This document shows, one piece after another, positions 22,043 through 32,997 of a DNA stretch of 64,000 nt (positions within the stretch are counted from its first letter, which is position 1; each line of letters opens with the position of its first letter). Location: the NCBI RefSeq assembly GCF_030445035.2, contig NC_080698.1, positions 3,169,501 through 3,233,500 on the forward strand, written 5' to 3'. A model generated the notes under the pieces. It ran no database searches and was not told the DNA's origin. It saw only the letters and a program-made list of their open reading frames with translations. Origin of the DNA: Dasypus novemcinctus. Taxonomy: Eukaryota; Chordata; Mammalia; Cingulata; Dasypodidae. The position numbers and the translations under genes are program-made.

Positions 22043-23739
22043 GGCCGCCTCTGAGAAAGGGACCCCCTCCCTCTGTGGCAGCAGCGGGGAGTGCTGGTGG
22101 GGACTGCGGCCTGCCCTGGGTCGCCCGCCTCCCTGGTGGGGAGGAGGAGAGGCGCGCAGACCTGGTCCAGGCGGCTGGCTGGCTCCAGGGGCCCCATGGA
22201 GCCCCCACCCCTCCTCCCTGCAGAGGACGCGAGAGGTGGTTGAAGGCGTGAGCGGCGGGACTCCGGGATGACAGCAGCCTCCTCCGGCCCGCGTGGGTGG
22301 ATTGGAGAAGCCAGCTCTCTCCTCGAGGGTGGAACTCAGCGGAGGGGGGCGTGACGGACGCTTCCAGAGGTGCACGGCGCGGCGGATGGCGTGCGGGTGC
22401 GTTAAAGTCTAGGTGATGGTCTCTTCTAGAGGTTGGCGCAGGGGTGTGGGGATGGGCGCAGGGATGCCGATGGGCGTTCATTGGGACCAAAACACCAGGG
22501 GTACGTTGGATCTTTTCAAATTTTTTAAGTCTTACTGAGATATACTTCACATACTTAATTCAACTAACTGATTTTTTGTCTAATTTTGTCTAATTTTAGA
22601 CACTTGTCTAAATTTAGAACATTGTCACCTCTCTGAAAGAAACTCTGTACCCAGTAGCAGAGCAGCCCAATTTCCCCACCCCCTGCCCTGTGTAAGCTCC
22701 CACTCATCTGCTTGTCTCGTCGATTGCCTGCTCTGACATTTCCTGTGAGTGGACTCGTACACTAGGTGGTCTTTTTTTGATTGGCTCAGCATGTTTCAAG
22801 GTTGCTCCATGTTGTAGCACGTTGTCAGGAGTTCATTTTTTTATTGTAGAATGATAGTCCACCGTGGAGCTGTACCGCATTTTTTTTATCCATTCATCAG
22901 TTGATGGATATTTGGGTTGTTGTTTCTACTGCTGTCGTGAATAACACTGCTATGAACATTTGTACACAAATTTTTGTGTGGACATATGACATGTTTTCGT
23001 TTCTGTTGGGTATATATTGATACTTAGGAGCAGAATTGCTGGTCATATGGTAACTCTGTGTTCAATCTTTTGAGGAACTGCCTCAGTGTTTCCCAGTGTG
23101 CTTGCATCATTTTACATTCCCACCAACAGTGTTAAAGGGGTTCCAGTGTCTCCAAATCCTCTCCAACACTTAACCACTGTAGCTGTATAGTAAGTTTGAA
23201 ACTGGGAATTTTGTGTCCCAAATTTATTCTTTTTCAAGATTGTTTTGGCTCCCCTTGGTTCTTTGCTTTGTCATCTGACTTTTAAGATCATCTTGTGGAT
23301 TTCTGCAAAAAAGGCAGCTGGAATTTTGATAGGGATTGCATTGAACAGTTAGGTGAATTTGAGGAGTGTTGCCATCTTAACAATATTTAAGTGTTCAGTT
23401 CCATGAACGTGGGTGTTTTTCTGTTTATTTAGATATTCTTTAATATCTTTCAACAAGTGTTTTGTAGTTTTCAGTGTACAAGTCTTGCATTTGTTTTGGA
23501 GAATTCATACCTAAGTATTTTATTCTTTTTGGTACTTTTGTAAATGGAATTGTTTTCTTAAGTTTGTTTTCAGAATGTATAGTTAGTGTATAGAAATGCA
23601 ATTGATTTTTGTATATTTAACTTGTATCCTGAAACCTTACTGAATTTGTATATTATCTCTAGTTACTTTTTAGTGGTTTCCTTGTATTTTTTTTCATATC
23701 TGTATACAAGATCATGTCATCTTGCAGATAGTTTGTACA

Positions 23740-24139
23740 TCTTCCTCTCCTTGTCCATTTGCTGTGTGTTCTTTTGTGTCTGCTTGTCTTCTCTTCTCTT
23801 TAGGTGGCACCAGGAACTGATCCTGGGACCGGACCTTCCAGAGTGGGAGAGAGGCAATCATTCTTTTGTGCCACCTCAGCTCCATGGTCCACTGTGTCTC
23901 TTATTGTCTCGCCTCTGTGTCTCTTTTTGCTGTGTCATCTTGCTGCACCAGCTGTCCAGTTGGGTCAGCTTGCCGTGCAGTCCTGAGCAGGCCAGAAGTT
24001 TTGTACAGGCCAGCCCTCCACATTGGCCAGCTCTCTGCTCAGACCAGCTTGCCTTTACCAGGAGGCCCCGGGAACTGAACCCTGAACCTCCCATATGGTA
24101 GACAGGAGCCGGATTGCTTGAGCCACCCCTGCTTTCCCC
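23740..24139 (-). mobile_element. Chimeric DAS-type SINE (older subfamily) nested in L1
   Basis: Inverted copy related to the elements at 6239, 27331, 35838 and 38893. It contains two tRNA-like modules: an internal one around TTTAGGTGGCACCAGGAACTGATCC and a terminal head around GGAACTGAACCCTGAACCTCCC, ending GAGCCACCCCTGCTTTCCC. The L1 sequence resumes right after it, so this insertion postdates the L1. Confidence 0.85.
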
Positions 24140-24289
24140 TCTAGTACATTTTTAAGTAGAAGTGGCAAGAATGGAGATCCTTATCAGGTTCCTTATCTCA
24201 GGGGAAACAATTCAGTCTTTTCACCATTAAGTCTGATGCTAGCTGCAGGTTGTGTCCTTTATTAAGTTGAACCAGTTCTTTTCCTTTTT

Positions 24290-24716
24290 TTTCCTTTTTT
24301 AATTTTTAAAAAAATTTCTCTCCCCTTCCTCCCCACCCCCACCCTGGTTGTCTGTTCTTTGCCTATTTGCTGCGTCTTTTCTTCTTTGTCCGCTTCTTTT
24401 GTCAGTGGCCTGGTGATCTGTGTTTCTTTTTGGTTGCATCATCTTGCTGTGTCAGCTCTCCGTGTGTGCGGCGTCATTCTTAGGCAGGCTGCATGTTCTT
24501 TCGCATTGGGTGGCTCTCCTTATGGGGCGCACTCCTTGTGCGTGGGGCTCCCCTGCGCGGGGGACACTCCTGTGTGGCATGGCACTCCTTGCGTGCATCA
24601 GCACTGCGCATGGGCCAGCTCCACACGGGTCAAGGAGGGTTAGGGTTAGGGGTTTGAACCGCGGACCTCCCATGTGGTAGACGGTCACCCTAACCACTGG
24701 GCCAAGTCTCCTTCCC
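24290..24716 (-). mobile_element. Chimeric DAS-type SINE nested in L1, with telomere-like replacement
   Basis: Inverted copy of the younger chimeric subfamily. Next to the B box the usual GGAGGCCCGGGGTTTGAACC is replaced by GGAGGGTTAGGGTTAGGGG and then TTTGAACC, giving two tandem telomeric hexamers at 24637-24652. The rest follows the family consensus. L1 sequence resumes at about 24717. Confidence 0.9.
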
Positions 24717-24890
24717 TCTTTTCTCTTCTAATTCGTTTTATGTTTTACCATGAAAAGGTGTTGAATTTTTTCAAATGCCTTTTCTGCATCTATTGAGATG
24801 GTCATATGGTTTTTGCCCTTTATTTTATTAACATGGTATATTACAGTAAATGATTTTCAGATTATTGATTTTTTCTGTATTATTTTTCAG

Positions 24891-26864
24891 GACATCCATT
24901 CAGTGAAAATACCTTGCTCTTCAATGAAATAGAGGCTTCTGAGTAGAACTGCTTCTGTTTGCAAATTGTTTTTCATTGCACTAACGTTCTTTGATCGTTT
25001 TCTTTTGGAAAATGAATTCACTGGAAGTGATTGTCCGGAGGAGGGGAATTCTGACTGTGGATGTGACCTGCCCTTCTGCTCTGGGGCGTTGTTATTTGTC
25101 GTTGTGGGGCTGTGATTTTGGGCTCTGCTAACCCCCACCTGTCCTGGTCTGGAAGGGTTGCTAATTATACCGATCTCCTTGTCTCATCTTTGGAAAAGAA
25201 TGGCCGTGGTTCTTGTTACCAGAAGTTGCCGGCCTCCTTCGTAAAGACATGTGGAAGGATCTTCTTGGCGTTTGATCCTGCAGTCCGACTCCAGCCCGGC
25301 TGGTCTTTCTCCGCTTGGGGTGAGGCTCGTGAGCCCGAGCGTCCCAGCTGAAGCTTCCTGCTTGTGGCTGTGTGGCAGCACTTAGCAACCATTTCCTGGC
25401 GCCGCCTTCCCTCCCAGGGGCCTCTGCTGCCCCCCCCCCTTCTCGGGCCCCTCCTGCTGTTCCCCTCCCCCCCCCTCCCCTCTTCTGGCCTCTCTCCTCC
25501 CTCTGCCCTTCCTCCTCCCCTCCCCCGGCCCCCTCCCGACCCCTCCCCTCTCGGCTCCCCCTTTGTGTCTGGAACCTCTGCCTCGCTGTGACCCCCCAGC
25601 CCAGCCCCGGATCCCCCCTGCTCGCCTAGGGATGTTGCTATTGGCTCTTTGCCTGCGCATTACTCCAGCTCCAGACCCTGTGTCTGGTTTTCTCCTGGAG
25701 GTGGGGAGGGCTGGGCCGTCTTGGAGCTGGTCCCCGGTTCTGCTTGGGGTACCCCTGGCTGTCAGCGGCCCGCGGAGCCCAGAGCAGGCGTGGATTTCAA
25801 AGAGGACCGCTTCGGCCTCCGGGAGCCCCTTCTTCCCAGCCCTTTTAAATCCCTTTTGTTTGGGACAGGCAGTATATTATAAATAAAGTACAAGGATTGC
25901 TGTGGCCAAAAGGGAGCTTGCGCATTGCCATCTGCTTGTGGTTCGTTATCCTCCACTCTAGAAGGGGGCTTGTTTAAATGGAAAGACTGACCACAGACCA
26001 GCTAATTCTCTTGACTTAACAGAGCTCAGATGTCCAGGGCCCCTGGCCTGCGTAGACACCCCATTTTCTTAGATTTTGAAACTTACAGCTGTTACTGGAT
26101 CTTGTCTAGGGTCTGAACTGTGCTGCAGAAGTGAGTTTCAAGAGCACGTCGGGTGAGTTAGGCCAGTAATTCATTTAGGCAGGGAGGGAAGAGAAATGGG
26201 AGAAAATAACAGATCAGGGGTCCCAGGTAGAGAGGAAGGGGCTGCAAAGTGGTAAAGCAAATGGTTTACAGACTACAGTTCCTCATTATAGATAAATGCC
26301 CAGGTTTTACTTGTGTGGCCGCATGGCAGCAGAAAAACCGTGAGAGCAGGGCACAGAGGGCAGGAACTGGGGTACACAGGTGAGAGCAAATTCAGGCCTT
26401 GCACCTGCTTTTTGAACTGTTACTTACCCCGCCCCTTTGCTAATGCAGGGAGGAGGCCCAGCTGTTTCCTGTTTTGACTGATGACCCCACCCGTCACTCC
26501 CCCGGGAGGGCCCAATGAGTAAAGCCCTGGGGAATATCCGGGGCTTCTCCTGGCTTCCAGAAGATCTGAATGGCAGAATCTTGGGGAGGGTCCCCCAGCA
26601 GCCGTCTTGGGGTTACTGATGTCCATGTGGCCTCTCTGCCAGGTTCCAGATCCATCTATTGATTCCCTATCTTACTAGCCAGCTTCACAACTGTTCATGA
26701 AATTTTAAAGTAATGTTTTTCCAATCTAGGCCCTCAGTCATATTCTTTTTAGGTTAAAAAAAAAAAAGTTTATTTCAATATTGTTTGTGTTATATGGAAG
26801 GCTTTTTCCTCTGTAAAAGAGAGCAACTTTCCTAGAAAGTAGAATCAGCAAATTGGATTTGCCA
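24891..26864. other. Presumed intronic DNA with a C/T-rich tract
   Basis: 25420-25570 is a strongly polypyrimidine tract on the plus strand (CCCCTCC and CCTCCC repeats). The frames across it are composition effects. No exon or clear mobile element is recognised elsewhere in this stretch. Confidence 0.35.
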
Positions 26865-26990
26865 GGACATGTTCTGTCTCGCCGTGCCACGGGGTTGGTC
26901 TCTGGGGCCAGGGCCCTGGGTTCGAGTCTCTCAAGCCCCTCGCCAGTGCCCCAGTGTGGGCAGTTTCTTAACCTCCCCAAAGTGGCGGTC
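26865..26990 (+). mobile_element. MIR element (ancient tRNA-derived SINE)
   Basis: GGGTTCGAGTCTCTCAAGCC followed by TGTGGGCAGTTTCTTAACCTCCC is the typical MIR order (B box, then the core ending in TGGGCAAGTTACTTAACCTC). It is well diverged. Confidence 0.7.
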
Positions 26991-27059
26991 CTCATCCTCG
27001 TAGACCCGATATTGGGGTGCCCACTTCATTAGACTGTGAGGATAAGGGGAGGTAAACGG

Positions 27060-27217
27060 GTTGAGTGCTTATTCCTGCCCCCCCACCTGAGTTGGCTCCC
27101 TTGTCTGTTTTGTTTTTGCTCGTTGTCTGCTCGTTGTCTTTAGGATGCACTGGGAACCGAACCCGGGGCCTCCCATGTGGGAGGCAGGTGCTCAACTGCT
27201 CAGCCACATCCGCTCCC
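27060..27217 (-). mobile_element. tRNA-Ala-like SINE, partial dimer, antisense
   Basis: The terminal unit (27152-27217) is clear: GGGAACCGAACCCGGGGCCTCCCATGTGGGAGGCAGGTGCTCAA followed by CAGCCACATCCGCTCC. It is preceded by a GTTTTGTTTTTGCTCGTTGTCT linker and a degenerate remnant of a second unit (GAGTTGGCTCCC). The linker style is the same as in the dimers at 28030, 38730 and 42128. Confidence 0.75.
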
Positions 27218-27330
27218 GTGTGTTTATTAATAAATGCTGTTGGTAGTTACTAAGAGTATTTAGTAGCAGAGGTCAGCCGTTGAAACAGCCACAAGCCTGC
27301 TGCCCACTTTTTTCTGTTTTCTGTGCTGTT

Positions 27331-27731
27331 TTTTTTTTTAAAGATTTATTCCCCCCGCCCCCTTGCCGCTTGCACACATTGTCTGCCTCTATGTCCATTC
27401 ACTGAGTGTTCTTTGGTGTCTGCTTGTGTTTTCTTCTCATCTTCTCTTTAGGAGGCACCAGGAACTGATCCCAGGACCTTCTAACATGGGAGAGAAGCAC
27501 TCACTCGCTTGAGCCACCTCAGCTCAAGTTAGTTGTGTCTCTCACTGTATTTCCTCTGTGACTCCTTTTGTCGCGTCGTCTGGTTGCGCCTGCTCTCCAC
27601 TCCATGCGGACCAGCCAGCTCTCAGTGCCGTGCCGGCCAGTGTGCTTTTCCCAGGAGGCCCCAGGAATCGAACCCAGGACCCCCCGTATGGTAGACGGGA
27701 GCCCAGTGGCCGGAGCCACATCCGCTTCCCG
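27331..27731 (-). mobile_element. Chimeric DAS-type SINE (older subfamily) with 10-bp target-site duplication
   Basis: Inverted element beginning with a T-run and AAAGATTTATT. It contains an internal tRNA-like module near 27450-27520 and the terminal head (GGAATCGAACCCAGGACCCC followed by GGAGCCACATCCGCTTCCC). The flanks repeat CTGTGCTGTT at 27321-27330 and 27732-27741. Confidence 0.9.
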
Positions 27732-28029
27732 CTGTGCTGTTCTATTACTTGAATTACATGATTTCTTTTGGTTTTTAAAAGTTAGCCCAGTTTAATTTCT
27801 TAAAACCAACTTGCTTGAAGAGTACCCTTACCAGCTGCGATGCCTGTGTTTCTTAAGGGAATTTTTTTTTTCACCAGGAAATTGCATGTGAGAACGGGCA
27901 GGCTTATTTTGAAATGCGGTGATTAAGGTTTCTCAAAGCAGAAATCTATAGCTACCATAAATTTGTTGAAAAGTGTCATTGTGTTATCTTCTTTTTAATT
28001 TTTTTTTTGTCTTTGTGGATTTTCTTTTC

Positions 28030-28230
28030 TTTTTAACTGGGGCTGAGGATTGAATCTGGGACCTTATATATATGCACAGGAAGCTGGCGCTCAGCCACTG
28101 AGCCACACTGGCTCCCCTGAGTTGGATTTTTCGTTTGTTTGCTTGTTTGTTTTAAGGAGGCACTGGGGAGGAACCTGGGATCTCCCGTGTGGGAGGCAGG
28201 AGCTCAACAGCTGGAGCCACATCTGCTCCC
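28030..28230 (-). mobile_element. tRNA-Ala-like SINE dimer, antisense
   Basis: Two inverted tRNA-like units are separated by a TTTTTCGTTTGTTTGCTTGTTTGTTTTAA linker. The first is 28040-28118 (GCGCTCAGCCACTGAGCCACACTGGCTCCC). The second is 28157-28230 (GGAGGCACTGGGGAGGAACC to GGAGCCACATCTGCTCCC). The junction GAGTTGG and the T-rich linker recur at 38775 and 42222, so this is a fixed dimer subfamily rather than chance neighbours. Confidence 0.85.
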
Positions 28231-30599
28231 TTCTTGTCTTTTGAATTAATCCTTGTGGGGCAAGGGAGGGACAGATCTTTCTGGGGCCTTTTCCTTGATT
28301 TTGCAGTAGGCAGGCAGCCAGCTGGGGGGCTCATTTTCCCCTGAGGTGGGGCACATTGACCCTGCTTCAAGGCAGCGGTGCTCCGTGGGAAAGCTCTCCT
28401 TTATCTGTGGCCTTCTTTTCCGCCTGGGCCAACGTCTGCTGTTTCTTTTCTTGCCCTGGCTCTCCCCGGCCTGTTCTCTGGGACCAGCTTGAGTGGCTGA
28501 GCAGCTGCTTGGCCTTCAAAGCCCCAGAGGGGTCGACAGCGCCTGCCGCTGCAGTCGGGTGAGCCTTAGGAGAGGGGAGGTGAATTCAGGGCACCATGCT
28601 TGTGGCCTCGGGGATTGTGGGAGCTTTTCAGCCACCGGAGACTGGAGTTCCGGCTACTTTACCCCATTCCCATAAAACGGCCCTGGCGGGCTGTCCAAAT
28701 GCGGCTGAGCTTGCTTTCCCATTAGGCTCCTCTCCTAGCCCATCATCCCTACCCTACTGCCCCAGGGACTCTCACCCGAAAGTGCTCCCCGGGCTTGGGC
28801 AGGGAGAGGCGAGCTCAGCCCGCGCTGGCCTTTGGAGTGATTAAAGCTGCAGACGCCATCGGAGACCAGACTCACGAGGACTTTAAAGAAGGCCACGACT
28901 GAAGAGCAGTCCCTCCCAGGGCGGGCGCGTGGGGCAGGCGCGTGGGGCGGGCGCCGCCCTGTGCTGCGGGGTTTGGAATGACGCGCTGGTTGTGGGGGGG
29001 CTCCCGGGGGGTCCCCGCGGCGTCTGCGGCAGCTCCTGGAGCTCTCAGCACTGCACACCCTGGGCCTGCCTCCTGGCTGAGCCACTGGGGCCCCCGGGGA
29101 GCTGCTGCAGGGGACCCGGAGACACCCCTGGAAGTCCAGCAGCGTGGAGGCGGGCTGACGCCCCCCAAGCCCGAGCCCTGTCTCCCCAGGGGGCCGTGCG
29201 CCTGGGCTTCCCGAGGGCAGCCCAAAGCTGTGCCCGCCTCGGCGAGCCGCTCCCGCCCCCGATTCAGGAAAGTAGCCAGCTGGACCGAAAAGCCCGATGA
29301 AATCTGGAAGGAAAGAATAACTTGCCTTTTTCTGCCGTGTGTGCCGAAGTCGCGCAGCCTGTGGGTGCTGGCGGCGGCGCGGTGGCATTCCGGGGCTTTC
29401 CCGCCGGGCTTTGCCCTGTGCACACGCGGGTGGGATGTGTGTTTAACCCTGTCGAGTCCGCACTGCGTGCCTTGTGGACTGTGCACCCTCCCAGCCAGCC
29501 TCCCCCCCTTTTTGAGAGCGCCCTGGATTGAAGGTGGTGGGGGGCTGAGCAGGGTTTGAGTTCAGGCCTTCAGAGGCCCCAGCACCCTGAGAAGGTGGGG
29601 GGCCGGGGGCACAGGCCTGCGAGGTCCTCTTCCCACGGCGCTCGGGGTTGGCGCTGCTGCTCCAGCGAAACCTCCCGCCGCGGGCGCGGGGGTCGCCGCA
29701 CTGCTGTTGCAGCCCTGCCTCCGCGGGCGGCCGAGCGCCGCTTTGCCGTGAGCTGCTGGGATGGAGCTGGTGCCTCGCTCCTGAACAAGGGCTGTTTTGA
29801 CGAGCCCTCTCTTCTCCCGGCAGTGCCGCACAATGCAGGCTTTTCTTCTCCGTTTGTTGGAGCTGACGGACCTCATGGGCTCGTCTGGTTGACTTGTGTG
29901 CAGTGTTCAGCTAGTGGAGTGTGATAGCTGAGCCTGTCCTTGGCATAAAAAAAAGATGCTGACACCCCCCCCCAAAAAAAAAAAAATAAAGAAGACACTA
30001 GGGGAGAACAATCCTCAGTCCCACTCGGAGTCAGGGGTGAGGCTGGTGGCAGAGGGAGAGGGTGTCCGAGGACCCGGAGCCGGGGCCGCTGGAGGGTTGG
30101 CAGACCCCGTGCCGAGGTGCTGCAGCGATGTGTGTTCGGGGAGCCACTCGCTCTGCCCGTCCCGGCGTCCAGGCCCGAGGAGCGGCCAAGCTGGGCTGCA
30201 GCCAGGCCGAGGGCCTGCCGAGCCGACCTGCCCCGCCCCGGCCGGCCAGGTGCGGCGGCCCGACCGCGGGGCCATGGCGCACCTGCAGCTGCCTCCCGGG
30301 TCGGTCTGCCCTCCGCCAGGAGCCCCTGGGCCTCCTCCCCAACGAGGAGGGTTTACCGCCACCCCAGGCAGGTGGAGCCAACTCCGTCCCGCAGACAGTT
30401 GGCCCTGACGCCCGCCGGGCTGTGCCGAGCCCGTGGACACGAGAGGCCGGCTTCCGTCTCAGGAGGCCTTCCCCGCACCCCGGCTCTCCAGCTCCTCCCG
30501 GTTCGCTAAGACGGTGACGGGGAGTCGATGGTTACGGAGTCCCTGCTCTTTGCCATTTGGGTTTGAGGAGACGGGCGGGCAGGCACCTGCCGTTTGAGG
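28231..30599. other. GC-rich presumed intronic DNA with CpG-dense patches
   Basis: CpG-dense patches lie at about 28900-29260, 29560-29760 and 30050-30510. They are shorter and less pure than the promoter island. An A/C-rich simple stretch lies at 29948-29993. Open frames of 100-217 codons occur on both strands and none has a domain or matched splice sites. An alternative promoter or exon here cannot be excluded. Confidence 0.35.
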
Positions 30600-30845
30600 T
30601 TTGCATTCGTGTATGAGTGTGAGCGTGTGAATGTATGAACGTGAGTGTGAATGCATGTGTGAGTGTGAATGTGTATGTGAGAATGTGTGAACGTGTGTGA
30701 GTGTGAATGTGAACGCGTGAATGCATGTGTTTGAACACGTGTGTGAATGCGCACGTGAGTGAACGCACGTGTGGGGCGCTGAGTATACATGTGAATGTGA
30801 GTGTGACTGTGTGAGTGTGAGAGTGTGAGTAGGAGTGTGTGCGGA
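30600..30845 (+). repeat. Imperfect GTGTGA/GTGAATGT minisatellite
   Basis: About 245 bp of alternating GTGTGAGTGTGAATGT-like units, purine/pyrimidine alternating, with irregular period (roughly 10-14 bp). The minus-strand His/Thr/Ser-rich frames here are translation of the repeat. Alternating GT/CA stretches of this kind can adopt Z-DNA in vitro; that is general knowledge, not evidence for function here. Confidence 0.85.
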
Positions 30846-31329
30846 GCTGGGTTTGCAGCAGCCAGGGCTCCCGCTCGCTGAGGTCACTGTGCCCGGCCGG
30901 GAGATGGGGGCAGTGGCCCCTCAGGTCCTCTCCGTGGTGTCACGGCCGCCTTGCCCGGCTGCCCCGTGTGGCCCCAGCCCTGGGAGCAGAGGCAGGTGTG
31001 GGCTGCAGCGCAGCCCCCAGCCAGAGCCAGGAGTTGGGGTTCTGCTTTAGCAGCGACAGGATGCCAGGGGTGGGTCAGCACGACCCAGGAAGTGAGTCAC
31101 CCCAGCTCACCTCACCCTGACCGCCGTGTGGCCAGGCCGAGCCCTGCACCCCAAGCCCGCTGCCCGCAGCGATGAGTTACCATTGATAAAAGATGGCCCT
31201 CAGCTCTTCATTGCCATCATACTCGTTCAGTGTGTGCTCGAAATGTCTTGGAGGTATAAATTCCAGTTTTATGTATGGTGGAAGGTGGTCATTTTATAAA
31301 CTGGTCACTTTCTTTTCTTTTTCCCTTTT

Positions 31330-31735
31330 TTAAAGATTTATTTATTTCTCTCCCCTTCCCCCCCCACCCCAGTTGTCTGTTCTCTGTGTCTATCTGCTGC
31401 ATCGTCTTCTTCGTCCACTTCTGTTGTTGTCAGCGGCACGGGAATCTGTGTTTCTTTGTGTTGCGTCATCTTGCTGTGTCAGCTCTCTGTGTGTGCAGCA
31501 CCATTCCTGGGCAGGCTGTACTTTCTTTCACGCTGGGCGGCTCTCCTTATGGGGTGCACTCCTTATGTGTGGGGCTCCCCTACGCGGGGGACACCCCTAC
31601 ATGGCAGGGCACTCCTTGTGCGCATCAGCACTGCGCATGGGCCAGCTCCACACGGGTCAAGGAGGCCCAGGGTTTGAACCACAGACCTCCCATGTGGTAG
31701 ACGGATGCCCTAACCACTGGGCCAAGCCCACTTCC
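31330..31735 (-). mobile_element. Chimeric DAS-type SINE, antisense, near full length
   Basis: Very close to the copies at 12092 and 56683. It begins TTTAAAGATTTATTTATTTC, then a pyrimidine tract ending CCACCCCAG|TTGTCTG, a body, and the inverted head CTAACCACTGGGCCAAGCCC. Flanks CACTTTCTTTTC (before) and CACTTTATTTTC (after) look like an imperfect duplication. The tract plus AG at 31371-31372 resembles a 3' splice site for plus-strand transcripts. The antisense frame is open for about 140 codons. Confidence 0.92.
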
Positions 31736-31887
31736 CACTTTATTTTCTAAAGCAACTGCAACCACGTCAGTCAGAAGTGAGCCATCTCCCACTCACCAGA
31801 GTATCGTTGACATGATCATCTCTGAACCTTTGATAATAATTATCAGCTGTCTGTGTTTAAAGCCAGAGACTTAAAACTTAAAAATAT

Positions 31888-32030
31888 AGGGAGTGGGTGT
31901 AGCTCACTGGTTGAGCACCTGCTTCCCATGTCCAGGTCCTTGTTGAGCACCTGCTTCCCATGTCCAGGTCCTTGTTGAGCACCTGCTTTGCATGTATGAG
32001 GTCCTGGGTTCAATCCCCAGGACCTCCTAA
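31888..32030 (+). mobile_element. tRNA-Ala-like SINE monomer with internal 32-bp triplication
   Basis: The element starts GGGAGTGGGTGTAGCTCACTGGTTGAG and ends GGTTCAATCCCCAGGACCTCC plus an A-rich tail. The segment between the A and B boxes is expanded: TTGAGCACCTGCTTCCCATG plus 12 more bases is repeated exactly at 31911-31942 and 31943-31974, and a third diverged copy follows from 31975. A normal monomer has one copy. The A-to-B box spacing is therefore about 64 bp longer than usual. Confidence 0.92.
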
Positions 32031-32199
32031 AAACCCCTCTCTCTATGTAGATCATACAACAAAGCGGCTTTTTTCTTTGGTCGTACGGGGCTATGGATTT
32101 TAACAGTACGGGGGCTTTGACCACCAGCTGCCTATAGACTCGTTCTCACCCCACAGAAGCGTCCTTGTGCCTGCCCCTTTATTGTCACCCCCTCCCGTA

Positions 32200-32997
32200 A
32201 GTTTTTTTTAATGACAGCTTTCTTGAGATACAATTCACAGACCATACAGTTTACTCCCTTAAAATGTATAATTCAGTAGTTTTTAATGTATTCAAAGTTG
32301 TCCACCTATCACCGCAATCTGTTTTAGAACTTTTTTATCATCACAGAAATAAACCCCATACCCATTAGCAGCCACTCCCATTTCCCCCCAATCACCCCAG
32401 ATTCCTAATTTGCTTTCTGACTCTATGGATTGGCCTATTCTGAACATTTCTATAAATAGAATTATATACTATGTGGTCTTTCATGATTTTCTTAACTTAG
32501 CGTAATGTTTTCCAGTTCACCCACGTTGTAGTGTGTGCCAGCACTTCATTCCTTTTTATTGCACAATAACATTTCATCGTTTGGATACCCCACCTTTTGT
32601 TTGTGCATTCATCAGTTGATGGACATTTGCGTTGTTTCTACTTTTTGGCCAGTGTGAGTAGTGCTGCTACCAACACTGTGTATAAGTTTCTTTGTGGGCG
32701 ACTGTTTTGACTTCTCTTGGGTACATACCTGGGAGTGGAATTGCAGTTTCCCAAGGTGACTCTGTGCTTACCTTACCTTCCAAGGAACTGCCAGGCTGCT
32801 TGCCAAAGTGCTGCACGTTTTACATTCCCTCCAGCCCTGTCTGAGGGCCCCAGCCTGCGCACATCCTTGTCTACACCTGTTATTCATTTTGATTATAGTC
32901 AGCCTAGAGGCAGGTACGTGGTTTAATTAGATTTGCATTTCCTTGATGGCTGATGAGGTTGTGCATTGTTTCATGTGCATTTGTCCCACAGACTTTT
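32200..32997 (-). mobile_element. L1M 3' end, antisense
   Basis: Plus strand shows the classic antisense L1M series: CTTTCTTGAGATACAATTCAC, CCCTTAAAATGTATAATTCAG, ACCCCATACCCATTAGCAG, CTATGGATTGGCCTATTCTG, CATTCATCAGTTGATGGACA, GTACATACCTGGGAGTGGAA, and TTAGATTTGCATTTCCTTGATGG. It is about 800 bp and non-coding. It is cut at 32997 by the sense L1 insertion that follows. Confidence 0.88.

Larger units (their letters stand above)
22525..24890 (-). mobile_element. Long L1M copy, antisense, interrupted by two SINEs
   Basis: Plus-strand sequence is antisense L1 from the 3' UTR inward. Landmarks are TATCCATTCATCAGTTGATGG, then CATATGGTAACTCTGTGTTC, then CATTTTACATTCCCACCAAC, then the ORF2-region landmark TTTGATAGGGATTGCATTGAA, then GATCATGTCATCTTGCAGATAG, then AGAAGTGGCAAGAATGGAGA, and beyond 24717 TTGAGATGGTCATATGGTTTTTGC. 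Two chimeric SINEs (23740-24139 and 24290-24716) split it. About 1.5 kb of L1 is retained and the reading frame is destroyed. There is no intact ORF2. Confidence 0.85.

Noticed and set aside
21555..22550. 331-codon minus-strand frame
   Set aside because: Much of it is translation of the 24-bp minisatellite and of L1 3' sequence near 22525; not a gene.
24637..24652. Interstitial telomere or chromosome-fusion point
   Set aside because: Only two hexamers within an otherwise normal SINE; far too short.
22525..24890. Active L1 with coding ORF2
   Set aside because: Only antisense 3' half remains, broken by two SINEs and many stops.
30506..30887. His/Thr/Ser-rich minus-strand protein
   Set aside because: Translation of the GTGTGA minisatellite.
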